Positions 10,666-20,653 of a DNA stretch of 64,000 bases are shown piece after piece (position 1 is the stretch's first letter; each line of letters starts with the position of its first letter). The translations under genes were made by a program, and so were the position numbers. The stretch comes from Lachnospiraceae bacterium (GTDB lineage: Bacteria; Bacillota; Clostridia; Lachnospirales; Lachnospiraceae): NCBI GenBank assembly GCA_017550535.1, contig JAFZOS010000027.1, forward strand, positions 110,165-174,164. Direction: 5' to 3'. The notes under the pieces are model-generated. The model was not told the origin of the DNA. It made no database searches and saw nothing but the letters and a program-made list of their open reading frames with translations.

Positions 10666-11445
10666 TTATGGATTATTTTTCACATCTTTTATGTATTCTA
10701 TTGAATTGCCCGAAATCCTTAATGTTTCCCTTATATATTCCTCATCGGTGTCAAGCTCTTTGGCCATTTCCTCAACGGTAACAAGCCTTTCCAAGTCCTC
10801 GGCCATCTCCCGGGCTTTATCATTTAAGTCATTGACCCTCTCAAGTACTTTTATATCAAAGTCATCACCGCTAAACTTATCCATTATGACAGCTTCCATG
10901 GAATCCATGATCATCTTCATCATAAATTCCTCTACTTCTTCGACACTGTCACAGCAGTCGAGCATCTTTATACCCGTAAGAATACCTACATTTCCTTCCC
11001 CTACAAGATCCTCCAGAGCGACGCCCTGCCCTTCATACAGCCTCGCGACATCCACAACCTCACGAAGGTAAAGGTTCGGCATAAGCTCTCCTGCCCTGCT
11101 CCTGTCATTTAATATTTCCTCAATGATAAGGCTCCTTGACTCCTTCGAAGGTATATCCAGTAAGTTCAGTTCTTCGATATACATCTTAAGATATTCACTG
11201 TCATCACTGTTCATCTTAAGTGATGAGGCTTTTTTATCATTACTGCTTTCGTCAAGTTCGCTGTCCGTTTCAAAAACTTTAACCTTTTCCTCATCAAGAT
11301 ACCTGTAGATGAGCAGAAAATGTCCCTCTTCCATGTTAAGCGGAAGGAACATCCTCTTCACCTGTTCCTTGGATATCCTGTCTCCCTGGCTCTTTGCGAG
11401 CGAACGGAGCTTTATCATATTCTTCCTGAATTGCTGTTCGTCCAT
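10666..11445 (-). CDS. Sigma-70-like protein without region 4, degenerate region 2
   Basis: 259 aa. The N-terminal part resembles a helical sigma 1.1-like segment. A region 1.2-like stretch (DSEYLKMYIEELNLLD, about residue 85) and a region 2.1/2.2-like stretch (LREVVDVARLYEGQG then LEDLVGEGNVGIL, about 125-155) follow. A region 3-like end (VTVEEMAKELDTDEEYIRE) precedes the stop. The stretch where regions 2.3/2.4 should be lacks the aromatic and basic residues used for -10 melting, and there is no helix-turn-helix region 4. It may bind RNA polymerase core but should not read a normal promoter. It sits 11 nt after the rhomboid-like gene. Confidence 0.7.
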   Translation of the reverse strand: MDEQQFRKNMIKLRSLAKSQGDRISKEQVKRMFLPLNMEEGHFLLIYRYLDEEKVKVFETDSELDESSNDKKASSLKMNSDDSEYLKMYIEELNLLDIPSKESRSLIIEEILNDRSRAGELMPNLYLREVVDVARLYEGQGVALEDLVGEGNVGILTGIKMLDCCDSVEEVEEFMMKMIMDSMEAVIMDKFSGDDFDIKVLERVNDLNDKAREMAEDLERLVTVEEMAKELDTDEEYIRETLRISGNSIEYIKDVKNNP

Positions 11446-11456
11446 CCTAATACCTG

Positions 11457-12335
11457 TTATTTGACATGCTCATGTGTAAACAGATGATCCTGGCAATACT
11501 CATAATTTCCGTTGCATTTGGAGCAGAACCTGAACTCAAGGTCATCTCCGTCCTTTTCTGTCCTGCCGCATATCGCGCATTTATGTTTTGTTATTGAACT
11601 CTGCCTTTTCAGTTCATTTTTATATGTCTGTCTTCTGCGTATCTCTGCCGGCGAAACTCGTTTATAATTCCTTGTGCTGAAATAAAAGATCGCTAAGTTA
11701 AGCAACGAAGCTATTATAACTACCTTGACCTCCCATGTGCCCGTAAAGAAACCATATAATGTAATCAATAACTCCACTAGTGCAAGCCATTTGATCTTTA
11801 TAGGTATTATGAAATACAGCATCAGCTGCATGTTTGGATATTCCGCAGCAAATGCAAGAAAGATAGACATATTTATATAATATGTGCTAAAGTACGAGGC
11901 TATGAAGGAACCGAGCAGTTCGGCAGTATACACTTCGGTATAGCCCGCCAGGTTATAGCACAGGTATAAAACAAATGCGCCTATAACCGTAAACAGCATT
12001 CCCCCGAAGATATATACATTGAACCTGAATGTCCCCCATGTGCGTTCAAGTGAAGTTCCCAGCGAATAATAAAGCAGGAGCATAATTATCGTAAAGATAC
12101 CCAGCGAAGACGGAGGCATTATTATCCATGTTACCAGCCTCCATATCTGTCCGTGGAGGATCATATACGGATTCAGTGAAATAAAGCTTATAAGACCGTT
12201 CCCCGAGTTGTTGGAAAACTTGTCCATCATTGTAAGACCGTAGCCTAATACATAGCCGAATATTATATATTTTGACAGGTTCGGGATCGCATATCTGCCG
12301 AACTTTCGCTCGAGCTTATTTAAGAAGTTGTTCAT
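11457..12335 (-). CDS. Rhomboid/derlin-like membrane protein with C-terminal zinc-ligand cluster
   Basis: About 292 aa with five or six membrane segments. The signature GQIWRLVTWI and LGTSLERTWG are rhomboid-fold landmarks. The catalytic GxSG serine and the His of active rhomboids are missing; the corresponding segment reads NMSIFLAFAAEYP, reminiscent of derlins. The last 40 residues carry CxxC, CxxC, then further Cys and several His, a likely double-zinc module in the cytoplasm. ATG at 12333-12335 is preferred over the upstream ATG because AAGGA lies 9 nt before it. It is first in the run leading through era to glyQS. Confidence 0.75.
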   Translation of the reverse strand: MNNFLNKLERKFGRYAIPNLSKYIIFGYVLGYGLTMMDKFSNNSGNGLISFISLNPYMILHGQIWRLVTWIIMPPSSLGIFTIIMLLLYYSLGTSLERTWGTFRFNVYIFGGMLFTVIGAFVLYLCYNLAGYTEVYTAELLGSFIASYFSTYYINMSIFLAFAAEYPNMQLMLYFIIPIKIKWLALVELLITLYGFFTGTWEVKVVIIASLLNLAIFYFSTRNYKRVSPAEIRRRQTYKNELKRQSSITKHKCAICGRTEKDGDDLEFRFCSKCNGNYEYCQDHLFTHEHVK

Positions 12336-12365
12336 ATCATGTTTCCTTTTTATATAGTTCATATT

Positions 12366-12394
12366 AGTTTAGCATTTACTATCTGAATTGTAAA
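12366..12394 (-). promoter_or_regulatory. Putative sigma-A promoter for the rhomboid-like gene
   Basis: On the minus strand TTTACA (12389-12394) and TAAACT (12366-12371) are separated by 17 nt, about 30 nt before the chosen ATG. Match to consensus is moderate. It lies in the 232-nt divergent gap shared with the activase gene, in which I saw no convincing promoter for the activase. Confidence 0.45.
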
Positions 12395-12402
12395 CTATAG
12401 TA

Positions 12403-12434
12403 CCTGCGTTCCTGCAGGAACCGTTTGCTTGTGA
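12403..12434 (+). repeat. Partial copy of the palindromic element at 34981-35151
   Basis: Two blocks, CCTGCGTTCC and AACCGTTTGCTTGTGA, separated by 6 nt, are identical in order and spacing to the reverse complement of 34990-35021; only the 6-nt spacer differs. Here the spacer makes a perfect 14-bp palindrome, GTTCCTGCAGGAAC. The rest of the large palindrome is not present, so this is a fragment or half-element in the divergent gap. Confidence 0.65.
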
Positions 12435-12567
12435 AATCTCCGTACTCCGAGCTGAATTATTAGATATATTATGAATTGAAGTTTTAATAAATTTGTAGTA
12501 GTATTATCAAAGTGTCTTTGGATGAATCGACTATATATAAGATACGAATATTTGAGGCAGTTATATA

Positions 12568-15500
12568 ATGGCAAAGGATTTAATTAACAACGAATTATAT
12601 ACACTCGGCATTGATATAGGTTCAACAACGGTTAAGGTTGCCGTATTGGACAATGCACACAACATCCTGTTCTCCGACTACAGGCGCCATTTTGCGAACA
12701 TACGCGAAACCTTAAAAGACCTTGTATCTGATGCCCTTAAAAAAACCGGCGACCTTAATGTCCATCCGATGATAACGGGCTCGGGTGGACTGACTCTTGC
12801 AGATCACCTGGGTATCCCGTTTGTTCAGGAAGTCATCGCCGTGTCAACGGCGCTTAAGGATTACAGTGATAAGGTTGATGTTGCCATCGAGCTCGGCGGT
12901 GAGGATGCTAAGATAATATATTTTGAAGGCGGCAATGTCGAGCAGAGGATGAACGGTATCTGTGCCGGCGGTACAGGTTCATTTATCGATCAGATGGCCT
13001 CTCTTCTTCAGACAGACGCTGCCGGACTTAACGAATATGCAAAGGGTTACAGCTCGCTTTATACCATAGCTGCGCGCTGCGGTGTTTTTGCAAAATCGGA
13101 TATACAGCCTTTGATAAACGAAGGCGCAACACGCGAAGACCTGTCAGCCTCAATTTTCCAGGCTGTTGTAAATCAGACCATTTCAGGCCTTGCCTGTGGC
13201 AAGCCCATAAGGGGGCATGTTGCTTTCCTTGGCGGTCCGCTTCACTTTTTATCCGAATTAAAAGCGGCTTTCATCCGGACATTAAAACTTGATGAAGAAC
13301 ATACCATAGCACCGGATAATTCCCATCTGTTTGCCGCTATCGGCTCAGCACTGAATTATAAAGAAGAATCAATGATGAAACTGAGTGAGCTTGATGACAA
13401 ACTCAGCTCAGATATCCATATGGAGTTTGAAGTTGCCAGGATGGAGCCTCTGTTTTCTTCAAAAGAAGAATATGATGCTTTTGAAGAGCGACATAATTCA
13501 CACTGCGTTACCACATCGGAACTTAAGGATTACAGGGGCAACTGTTTTCTTGGGATCGACGCTGGTTCAACTACCACAAAAGCCGCACTGGTATCGGAAG
13601 ACGGTTCACTTTTGTATTCATTTTACAGCAACAATAACGGCAATCCGCTTGCAACCACGATACGCGCCGTAAAAGAGATATATTCTCTTCTTCCCAAACG
13701 CGCAAGGATAGTACACTCATGCTCTACCGGTTACGGTGAAGCTCTTATAAAAGCGGCTCTCATGCTTGACGACGGCGAAGTCGAAACCGTCGCTCACTAT
13801 TATGCCGCCGCATTCTTTGAGCCGGATGTCGACTGCATTTTGGATATCGGCGGTCAGGACATGAAGTGTATCAAGATCAAGAATAAAAATGTTGATTCGG
13901 TTCTTCTTAACGAAGCTTGTTCCTCGGGCTGCGGTTCATTCATTGAAACCTTTGCAAAATCACTCAATTATTCCGTAACCGACTTCGCAAAAGCCGCTCT
14001 TTTTGCAAAACATCCGATAGATCTCGGGACACGCTGCACTGTCTTTATGAATTCAAAGGTAAAACAGGCTCAAAAGGAAGGCGCAGGTGTTGATGATATT
14101 TCCGCCGGTCTTGCATATTCCGTCATAAAGAATGCGCTGTTCAAAGTCATAAAGGTTTCGGATGCATCATCCCTTGGGAAGAAAATAGTTGTCCAGGGCG
14201 GAACTTTTTATAACGATGCAGTTCTAAGGAGCTTTGAAAAAATAGCGGGATGTGAAGCCATACGGCCGGATATAGCCGGTATAATGGGTGCCTTCGGCGC
14301 TGCACTTATAGCCCGCGAAAGGTATGAGGATGTAAAGGACACAACCATGCTTTCCATAGAGCGGATCAATTCGCTTGAATTTACCACTTCAATGGCAAAG
14401 TGCAAGGGATGTACAAACAACTGCCGCCTTACCATAAACAAATTCACGGGCGGCCGTCAGTACATATCCGGAAACCGGTGCGAACGCGGACTGGGAAAAC
14501 AGAAAAACGAAAACAACCTTCCCAACCTTTTTGAATATAAGGAACACAAGATCTTCGGTTACGAACCGCTTGAGATAACCGATGCAGAAAGGGGCACAGT
14601 CGGCATTCCGAGGGTTCTCAATATGTATGAGAATTACCCCTTCTGGTTTACATTCTTTACAAAGCTTAAATACAGGGTGATACTCTCTCCCCGTTCTTCA
14701 CATAAGATCTACGAACTCGGAATAGAATCGATCCCGAGTGAATCGGAATGCTATCCCGCAAAGCTTGCGCACGGTCATGTCGAATGGCTGATAAAACAGG
14801 GGATCGATTATATCTTCTATCCCGCTCTTTTTTATGAACGAAAAGAACAGGCAGGTGCGACCAATCATTATAACTGCCCTATTGTTACTTCATACAGCGA
14901 AAATATACGCAATAACATGGACGAGATCATCGGCGGACAGATACGCTTTCATAACCCGTTTTTAAGTTTTGAAAGCTTAAAGATAGCATCCGATGAGCTC
15001 ATCAATTCTTTCCCGGATATCCCAAGCGACGAAGTTTACGCCGCGGCCAAAGCGGGATGGGAAGAGATGGAACGCGTTCGCTCAGACATCATGGCTAAAG
15101 GCGAAGAAACGCTTAAGTACCTTGAAGATACCGGAAGACACGGTATAGTACTTGCAGGACGCCCTTATCATGTCGATCCCGAAATAAATCACGGCATTCC
15201 CGAAATGATCAATTCATACGGAATGGCCGTACTTACAGAGGACTCGGTATCTCATCTCAATCCATGTGAGAGGCCTCTCCTCGTATCCGACCAATGGATG
15301 TATCATTCAAGGCTGTACGCAGCAGCAAACTTTGTAAAGACCAGGGATGATGTTGACCTTGTTCAGCTCAATTCATTCGGATGCGGCCTTGATGCCGTTA
15401 CAACAGATCAGGTTAACGATATATTGAGCGGTTCTGATAAGATATATACCTGTCTTAAGATCGATGAAGTTAACAATCTGGGTGCAGCAAGGATTAGAAT

Positions 15501-16815
15501 ACGGTCGTTATTAAGCGCTATTAACCTTAAGAAAAAGCATGGCGAGGTCAGGACGATCACATCTTCTGCATACAAGCGTGTTATTTTTACAAAAGACATG
15601 GCGAAGAATTATACGATCCTGTGCCCCAATATGTCTCCCATACATTTTGACATTATGGAAAAGGCATTCAACTCATGCGGCTATAACCTTATAGTTCCCG
15701 ATAATTCCAATAAGGCTGCAGTTGATGTCGGCCTTAAGTACGTTAACAATGACGCATGTTATCCTTCGCTGATAGTAGTAGGTCAGTTAATGGATGCTAT
15801 CCTGTCAGGCAAATATGATACAAACAGGCTTGCGGTCATAATGACACAGACAGGCGGAGGTTGCCGCGCCACCAATTACATCGCATTTATAAGACGGGCG
15901 TTACGTAATGCAGGATATGAGCACATACCCGTTATTTCATTGAATCTTGCAAAGATCGAGAGCAATCCCGGCTTTAAGATTAATATTAAGCTAGCTAAAC
16001 GCCTGGCGTATGCAGCGATATTCGGAGATCTTTTTATGAGGTGCATGTACAGGATGCGTCCTTATGAACTTGAAAAAGGAGCATGTGAAAAGGTACATGC
16101 CGTTTGGGTAAAGCGATGCCGCGATTTTGTCGTACAGAAGGATCAGAGCTTCAGGGTGTTTAGCAGGATGTGCCGCGAGATAGTTGCAGACTTTGACTCT
16201 ATACCTATAGATGAAGAACTAAAGAAACCCCGTGTAGGTATCGTTGGAGAAATACTCGTAAAATACTCTCCCACCGCCAACAATGATCTTGTAGGCCTTA
16301 TCGAAAATGAAGGAGCTGAGGCAGTCGTACCCGACCTTATGGATTTCATGCAGTACTGCTTCTACAATCAGATATACAAAGCCGAACATCTTGGCAGATC
16401 GAAAAAGACTTCAGCTTTATGTGCCCTGGGAATAAAGGGTGTTGATATGCTGCGCGGTGCAGCAATACGTTCGCTTAAGCAAAGCCGTCATTTTGATGCG
16501 CCGGTAAATATCCGTAAGATAGCTCAATATGCCGGTGATATCGTTTCAATCGGTAACCAGACGGGCGAAGGATGGTTCCTTACCGGAGAAATGATCGAAC
16601 TCATTCATTCAGGGGTTAACAACATAGTATGTACTCAGCCTTTCGGATGCCTTCCCAATCATGTTGTGGGTAAGGGCGTTATCAAGGAACTTCGGAGGCA
16701 TTTCCCGGATTCCAATATAGTAGCTATCGACTACGACCCCGGTGCCAGTGAAGTTAACCAGTTAAACCGCATAAAGCTCATGCTCTCAACAGCTTTTAAA
16801 AAGCTCGAAGCTTAA
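12568..16815 (+). CDS. Large acyl-CoA dehydratase activase-related protein (two BadF/HgdC ATPase domains, DUF2229, HgdB-like end)
   Basis: 1415 aa. Two ASKHA-fold ATPase domains are present: the first opens with [15 protein letters not shown] (about residue 14), the second with [15 protein letters not shown] (about 327). Each has its iron-sulfur Cys segments ([10 protein letters not shown] with [17 protein letters not shown] with GTRCTVF). A Cys-rich patch (KCKGCTNNC, about 612) leads into DUF2229 and a C-terminal region resembling dehydratase subunits. HgdC-type proteins inject electrons into 2-hydroxyacyl-CoA dehydratases using ATP. No separate dehydratase, CoA-transferase or electron-transfer gene lies nearby, so the substrate is unknown. 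It is the only plus-strand gene in the left 59 kb; its stop overlaps the stop of the next gene. Confidence 0.92.
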   Translation: MAKDLINNELYTLGIDIGSTTVKVAVLDNAHNILFSDYRRHFANIRETLKDLVSDALKKTGDLNVHPMITGSGGLTLADHLGIPFVQEVIAVSTALKDYSDKVDVAIELGGEDAKIIYFEGGNVEQRMNGICAGGTGSFIDQMASLLQTDAAGLNEYAKGYSSLYTIAARCGVFAKSDIQPLINEGATREDLSASIFQAVVNQTISGLACGKPIRGHVAFLGGPLHFLSELKAAFIRTLKLDEEHTIAPDNSHLFAAIGSALNYKEESMMKLSELDDKLSSDIHMEFEVARMEPLFSSKEEYDAFEERHNSHCVTTSELKDYRGNCFLGIDAGSTTTKAALVSEDGSLLYSFYSNNNGNPLATTIRAVKEIYSLLPKRARIVHSCSTGYGEALIKAALMLDDGEVETVAHYYAAAFFEPDVDCILDIGGQDMKCIKIKNKNVDSVLLNEACSSGCGSFIETFAKSLNYSVTDFAKAALFAKHPIDLGTRCTVFMNSKVKQAQKEGAGVDDISAGLAYSVIKNALFKVIKVSDASSLGKKIVVQGGTFYNDAVLRSFEKIAGCEAIRPDIAGIMGAFGAALIARERYEDVKDTTMLSIERINSLEFTTSMAKCKGCTNNCRLTINKFTGGRQYISGNRCERGLGKQKNENNLPNLFEYKEHKIFGYEPLEITDAERGTVGIPRVLNMYENYPFWFTFFTKLKYRVILSPRSSHKIYELGIESIPSESECYPAKLAHGHVEWLIKQGIDYIFYPALFYERKEQAGATNHYNCPIVTSYSENIRNNMDEIIGGQIRFHNPFLSFESLKIASDELINSFPDIPSDEVYAAAKAGWEEMERVRSDIMAKGEETLKYLEDTGRHGIVLAGRPYHVDPEINHGIPEMINSYGMAVLTEDSVSHLNPCERPLLVSDQWMYHSRLYAAANFVKTRDDVDLVQLNSFGCGLDAVTTDQVNDILSGSDKIYTCLKIDEVNNLGAARIRIRSLLSAINLKKKHGEVRTITSSAYKRVIFTKDMAKNYTILCPNMSPIHFDIMEKAFNSCGYNLIVPDNSNKAAVDVGLKYVNNDACYPSLIVVGQLMDAILSGKYDTNRLAVIMTQTGGGCRATNYIAFIRRALRNAGYEHIPVISLNLAKIESNPGFKINIKLAKRLAYAAIFGDLFMRCMYRMRPYELEKGACEKVHAVWVKRCRDFVVQKDQSFRVFSRMCREIVADFDSIPIDEELKKPRVGIVGEILVKYSPTANNDLVGLIENEGAEAVVPDLMDFMQYCFYNQIYKAEHLGRSKKTSALCALGIKGVDMLRGAAIRSLKQSRHFDAPVNIRKIAQYAGDIVSIGNQTGEGWFLTGEMIELIHSGVNNIVCTQPFGCLPNHVVGKGVIKELRRHFPDSNIVAIDYDPGASEVNQLNRIKLMLSTAFKKLEA

Positions 16816-18659
16816 TAGATCATTTTCAAGCCCGAGCTGTTCATTATGCGTTCAAGTTCGGCATTAAACCCTTCAAATCCACCCTCCAGCTGATCATACT
16901 GACCGCGAATATATATCTCGATCAGCCTGTCGCACGCATCTGTCAGGTGTTTATTCTCAAGCCTGACGCACAGCCTTTTCATACCCTTTAATGAATAACC
17001 TATATAGGAATACTTCCTATCGCTGTTAAACTTAAGGCAGTCGTTATAAAGCTCGGTAAGCGCATCTATACTGCGCATCACCCTTGTACTGCCGGAAGTC
17101 ATGTTGTTTGTATCGGCCACGGCATAACGCCTCCACAGCCACCGGGTCATTATCGCATTAAGCTTCTTAACAGAGAGAGGTGTTTCAACGAAATCATTAA
17201 AGCTTACTTCAAGGAGATCCTTGTAAATATTAACAACCGGCTCCGACAGGATAAAGATGATCGGAACATCGGCATAATATCCATCCCCCATATTCCTTAT
17301 CCTTTTTGCCGTTTCAACACCGTTCAGTTTTTTCATGCCGTAAGCGATAAATACTGCGTCATAACACGGATCCTGCATCATCTCGAGCGCCGCACGTCCT
17401 CCAAGAGCGCGTTTGATAACTATGTTGTAAGGCCTTATCAGTTCTTCATAAGCATCAAGCGTATCATTATCCTCATCAACCAGAAGTATATGTGTATTGC
17501 TGTCGATATTCCTTATATCATGAGTTATCGAAGCATCTTCATTTTCAATAAGCCCGGATGCCCTTACATTCCTTGTGGGTTCAACATATTGCTCGGAACT
17601 TGCTGCATTGGAGAAATCCTCTTCATTCATCGCAACCTTATAATTCGGGATAGTAACTATACAGCAGAGGATCTCATCACAACAGTCGTAAATGTATTCA
17701 ACACTGAGCACCAGCTTTCGGTCTGTAACCGAATAAATGGCAGGTACCATGAGACCTTCCCTGGCATCTTTTGAGAATAGCGCCCGCCTGACATCGGGAT
17801 CTATCACAAATATATCCGTAAGCTTTTTACCGGCAAATGAATCCCTGTACATTATCGAATTTATTGATGCTGATTTATTCTCATACAGAACAGTCAATTC
17901 ATCATCACAGATAAAAACAGCATCCGTATTGTCTTCACGCAGGAATTCCTTAAAATCATCCCTGTAAAGCCTGAAGCTCCTGCTCTTTAAGTGCATATCA
18001 CTCATAAGCTTAACGGACACTACCATAGCCATGAAGAAAACAGGATACCTTATATCTAAAAACACATGACAGACAGTTTCCGCAATAAGACCTATGAAAG
18101 ATGGTACAACCGCCACTATGCCAAGTTTAAACAGATGCTGCTGACGAACCTTTGTATGATTCTTACGGTAATCGAGCATTACGTATATGATGCATATATA
18201 GTAAACTATCATCGGAAGTGCATAATACAAAAACTTGGGTATGGCATAAGGCTGGAATTCAAGACCGGTTGCATTGTCATCAAACTTAAACTTATTAAAG
18301 AAAAGCTCGATTAGCACCGTAAAAAGCGAATAATAACACAAAAGACCTGTGACCTTTTTGATCCACAATCCTTTATAATCAAATATGTTTATTGCAAGGG
18401 TGATCATACATGCAAGAACAGACACATAAGAATACCACACTATAACATACAGGGCATATTTCAATACTCCGAAATTTAAATCCATCAGATAAATGATAAT
18501 GTAGCATATAAGCCCTACCACATAAGCATTTACGAGCATTAAAAACCTGACGGATCCTTCATCATCCCTGCTTTTATTCTTATCCTTATATGTGACCGAT
18601 ATCGTGACCAATAAGATCGCAAACAATATCGATTCGATTATGATCTGACTGATAGCCAT
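16812..18659 (-). CDS. Membrane PAS-REC-HPt protein with lost phosphorelay residues
   Basis: 615 aa. Six or seven N-terminal membrane helices (about 1-225) resemble the sensor end of Lachnospiraceae hybrid kinases, followed by a PAS-like domain (about 240-345). There is no HisKA or HATPase domain. A receiver-like domain (about 390-510) keeps the acidic pair (LLVDEDND), but the phospho-acceptor Asp is Ala (FIAYGM) and the conserved Lys is Thr (VETPLS). The C-terminal HPt-like bundle has Tyr where the phospho-His should be (IGYSLKG). It probably signals by conformation or scaffolding. ATG at 18659 has GGAG 9 nt upstream and lies 22 nt after the AICAR transformylase gene, so it is likely cotranscribed. 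Confidence 0.75.
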   Translation of the reverse strand: MAISQIIIESILFAILLVTISVTYKDKNKSRDDEGSVRFLMLVNAYVVGLICYIIIYLMDLNFGVLKYALYVIVWYSYVSVLACMITLAINIFDYKGLWIKKVTGLLCYYSLFTVLIELFFNKFKFDDNATGLEFQPYAIPKFLYYALPMIVYYICIIYVMLDYRKNHTKVRQQHLFKLGIVAVVPSFIGLIAETVCHVFLDIRYPVFFMAMVVSVKLMSDMHLKSRSFRLYRDDFKEFLREDNTDAVFICDDELTVLYENKSASINSIMYRDSFAGKKLTDIFVIDPDVRRALFSKDAREGLMVPAIYSVTDRKLVLSVEYIYDCCDEILCCIVTIPNYKVAMNEEDFSNAASSEQYVEPTRNVRASGLIENEDASITHDIRNIDSNTHILLVDEDNDTLDAYEELIRPYNIVIKRALGGRAALEMMQDPCYDAVFIAYGMKKLNGVETAKRIRNMGDGYYADVPIIFILSEPVVNIYKDLLEVSFNDFVETPLSVKKLNAIMTRWLWRRYAVADTNNMTSGSTRVMRSIDALTELYNDCLKFNSDRKYSYIGYSLKGMKRLCVRLENKHLTDACDRLIEIYIRGQYDQLEGGFEGFNAELERIMNSSGLKMIY

Positions 18660-18680
18660 ATATCAAAGCTCCATGTCGTT

Positions 18681-19859
18681 TTAATGATGGAACAGCCTGA
18701 CTCCGTTGCAAACCATTGCAATGCCGTACCTGTCGCAGCAATCGATAACATCCTGGTCCCTTATTGAACCGCCGGGCTGAACCACATACTTAACACCGCT
18801 TAAATAGCCGCGTTCGATGCTGTCCGAAAACGGGAAGAATGCATCCGAACCAAGGACAACATCATCCATCCTGTCAAGCCACTGCCTTTTTTCTTCATCG
18901 GTGAGACGATCGGGCTTAACCTTAAAGATCTTCTGCCATGCGCCGTCCCTTAAGACATCCATGTATGCTTCGCCGATGAAATTATCGATAGCATTATCAC
19001 GGTCTGCCCTTTTTATCCCGTCGACAAAATCAAGTTCCATTACCCTCGGACACTGGCGAAGGAGCCAATTGTCCGCCTTCTGTCCGGCAAGCCTTACACA
19101 GTGCACCCTTGACTGCTGGCCCGCACCGATACCGATCGCCTGTCCGTCTTTTACAAAGCATACTGAATTTGACTGTGTATATTTAAGCGTTATCAGCGAT
19201 ATGATCATATCATGTTTTGCTGACTCAGGTATGTCCTTATTCTTCGTTACTACATTTGTAAGCAGAGAATCATCAATCTTCACTTCATTTCTTCCCTGTT
19301 CAAAGGTTATGCCGAAAACATCCTTATGCTCGACAGGCTCAGGCTTATACGAAGGATCGATCTTTATTATCGTATAAGCACCCTTTTTCTTTTCCTTCAA
19401 CAGTTCAAGTGCTTCGGGCTCATATCCGGGCGCGATGATCCCGTCCGAGAATTCCTTTTTAATTATCCTGGCAGCAGATACATCACATACATCCGACAGG
19501 GCTATAAAGTCACCGTATGAAGACATCCTGTCTGCTCCCCTTGCCCTTGCATATGCACATGCTATCGGAGAAAGCTCATCAAGATCATCAACAAAATAGA
19601 TCTTCCTCATCGTATCATTAAGAGGCTTTCCGATCGCTGCCCCTGCGGGAGATACATGCTTAAATGAAGTTGCCGCGGGATATCCCGTTGCCTCCTTAAG
19701 TTCCTTTACAAGCTGCCATCCGTTGAACGCATCAAGGAAATTTATATATCCCGGTTTTCCGTTAAGTACTTCGATCGGAAGATCCCTTCCGTCGTTAACA
19801 TATATCCTTGCAGGTTTCTGATTGGGGTTACACCCGTATTTAAGTTCCAACTCTTTCAT
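18681..19859 (-). CDS. purH: Stand-alone AICAR formyltransferase (C-terminal half of PurH)
   Basis: 392 aa. It matches the transformylase half of PurH and lacks the N-terminal IMP cyclohydrolase domain of the usual bifunctional enzyme. The catalytic Lys-His pair is in SFKHVSPAGAAIG (about residue 66). It transfers a formyl group from 10-formyl-THF to AICAR, the penultimate step of purine synthesis. The missing cyclohydrolase is supplied by the immediately upstream purO, whose stop codon overlaps this gene's ribosome-binding site (TGAGGAAATAAAATG). Confidence 0.92.
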   Translation of the reverse strand: MKELELKYGCNPNQKPARIYVNDGRDLPIEVLNGKPGYINFLDAFNGWQLVKELKEATGYPAATSFKHVSPAGAAIGKPLNDTMRKIYFVDDLDELSPIACAYARARGADRMSSYGDFIALSDVCDVSAARIIKKEFSDGIIAPGYEPEALELLKEKKKGAYTIIKIDPSYKPEPVEHKDVFGITFEQGRNEVKIDDSLLTNVVTKNKDIPESAKHDMIISLITLKYTQSNSVCFVKDGQAIGIGAGQQSRVHCVRLAGQKADNWLLRQCPRVMELDFVDGIKRADRDNAIDNFIGEAYMDVLRDGAWQKIFKVKPDRLTDEEKRQWLDRMDDVVLGSDAFFPFSDSIERGYLSGVKYVVQPGGSIRDQDVIDCCDRYGIAMVCNGVRLFHH

Positions 19860-19868
19860 TTTATTTCC

Positions 19869-20582
19869 TCATTTATTCTTATTTACTATCCTGCTCTCGG
19901 TCTTCCCTGTTTCAATATCAATAAACCTTACAAACAGGGAAACCTTGTTATCCTCGTTAAGTGATGACCAGACCATATCCGTAAATTCATCTATACCGCC
20001 TTCAATGCCCACAAGCTTCGGTTCTCCCTCAAAGCTCGGAAGCGGATCTCCGTCACCTAAGTATGTGTGTATGAAATGCCCTTCACCGTTTACGGGCTTC
20101 TCATAGGCAAATGTATATCTGTTTACTGCATCGGGATTACCGTTATTGCTCTTAAGAATAGACATTGCGTAATTGTATGTACCGTTTTCGATGTGCATGA
20201 TGCCCGAAATGCGAGGTGTATAATTCGGACCGTCAGGTTCAAATTCACGGCATCGTAACGACTGCTCAAAAGTAAGCTGCCTGTCCATGCCGTCATATAT
20301 GGTATCCGTCTGATCGCCGTTTGTAACTATAGTCTTATTACCAAGTACCCTAACCGGCGAATAAATGATAAGTGATGGGTCTGTAAGCAGCGCAGGATCA
20401 AAAGCCTGTGTCCTTATCCCCTCTCCATCCTCAACAAATATCCTGTTACGGGAATTTGTGCTGCGACCCATTATAAAATATGCAGTGACCGCTGATTTTC
20501 CATCCGGTGTTTTTCCTATGATTATTCCCCTTCCGGGATAGGAATTTGCCTTAAGCTCCTCAGAAATGTTTTTAATCTCCAT
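19869..20582 (-). CDS. purO: IMP cyclohydrolase, PurO type
   Basis: About 237 aa. The sequence opens with a PurO-like NSYPGRGIIIGKTPDGKSAV stretch and continues with YFIMGRSTNSRNR and a GIMH segment. PurO closes FAICAR to IMP and is best known from archaea; it replaces the N-terminal domain of PurH. ATG at 20580-20582 is preferred to the TTG two codons upstream because GAGG lies 7 nt before it. A near-perfect sigma-A promoter lies in the gap after trpG, so the purine pair can be expressed independently of the trp operon. Confidence 0.9.
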   Translation of the reverse strand: MEIKNISEELKANSYPGRGIIIGKTPDGKSAVTAYFIMGRSTNSRNRIFVEDGEGIRTQAFDPALLTDPSLIIYSPVRVLGNKTIVTNGDQTDTIYDGMDRQLTFEQSLRCREFEPDGPNYTPRISGIMHIENGTYNYAMSILKSNNGNPDAVNRYTFAYEKPVNGEGHFIHTYLGDGDPLPSFEGEPKLVGIEGGIDEFTDMVWSSLNEDNKVSLFVRFIDIETGKTESRIVNKNK

Positions 20583-20617
20583 ATCCAATCCTCACTAACA
20601 TGTGCATAGTTATAAAA

Positions 20618-20646
20618 ATTATATCACCGCCACATATCAGTGTCAA
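20618..20646 (-). promoter_or_regulatory. Consensus sigma-A promoter of purO-purH
   Basis: On the minus strand TTGACA (20641-20646), exactly 17 nt, then TATAAT (20618-20623), with an extended -10 TG. It is a perfect match in both hexamers, placed between the trpG stop and the purO start. It separates the purine genes from control by the trp T-box. Confidence 0.88.
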
Positions 20647-20653
20647 AACCCGA

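Noticed and set aside
12413..12567. Promoter for the activase gene
   Set aside because: TTGAAG with TAGTAT at 17 nt and other pairs exist, but all are weak and no one choice stands out.
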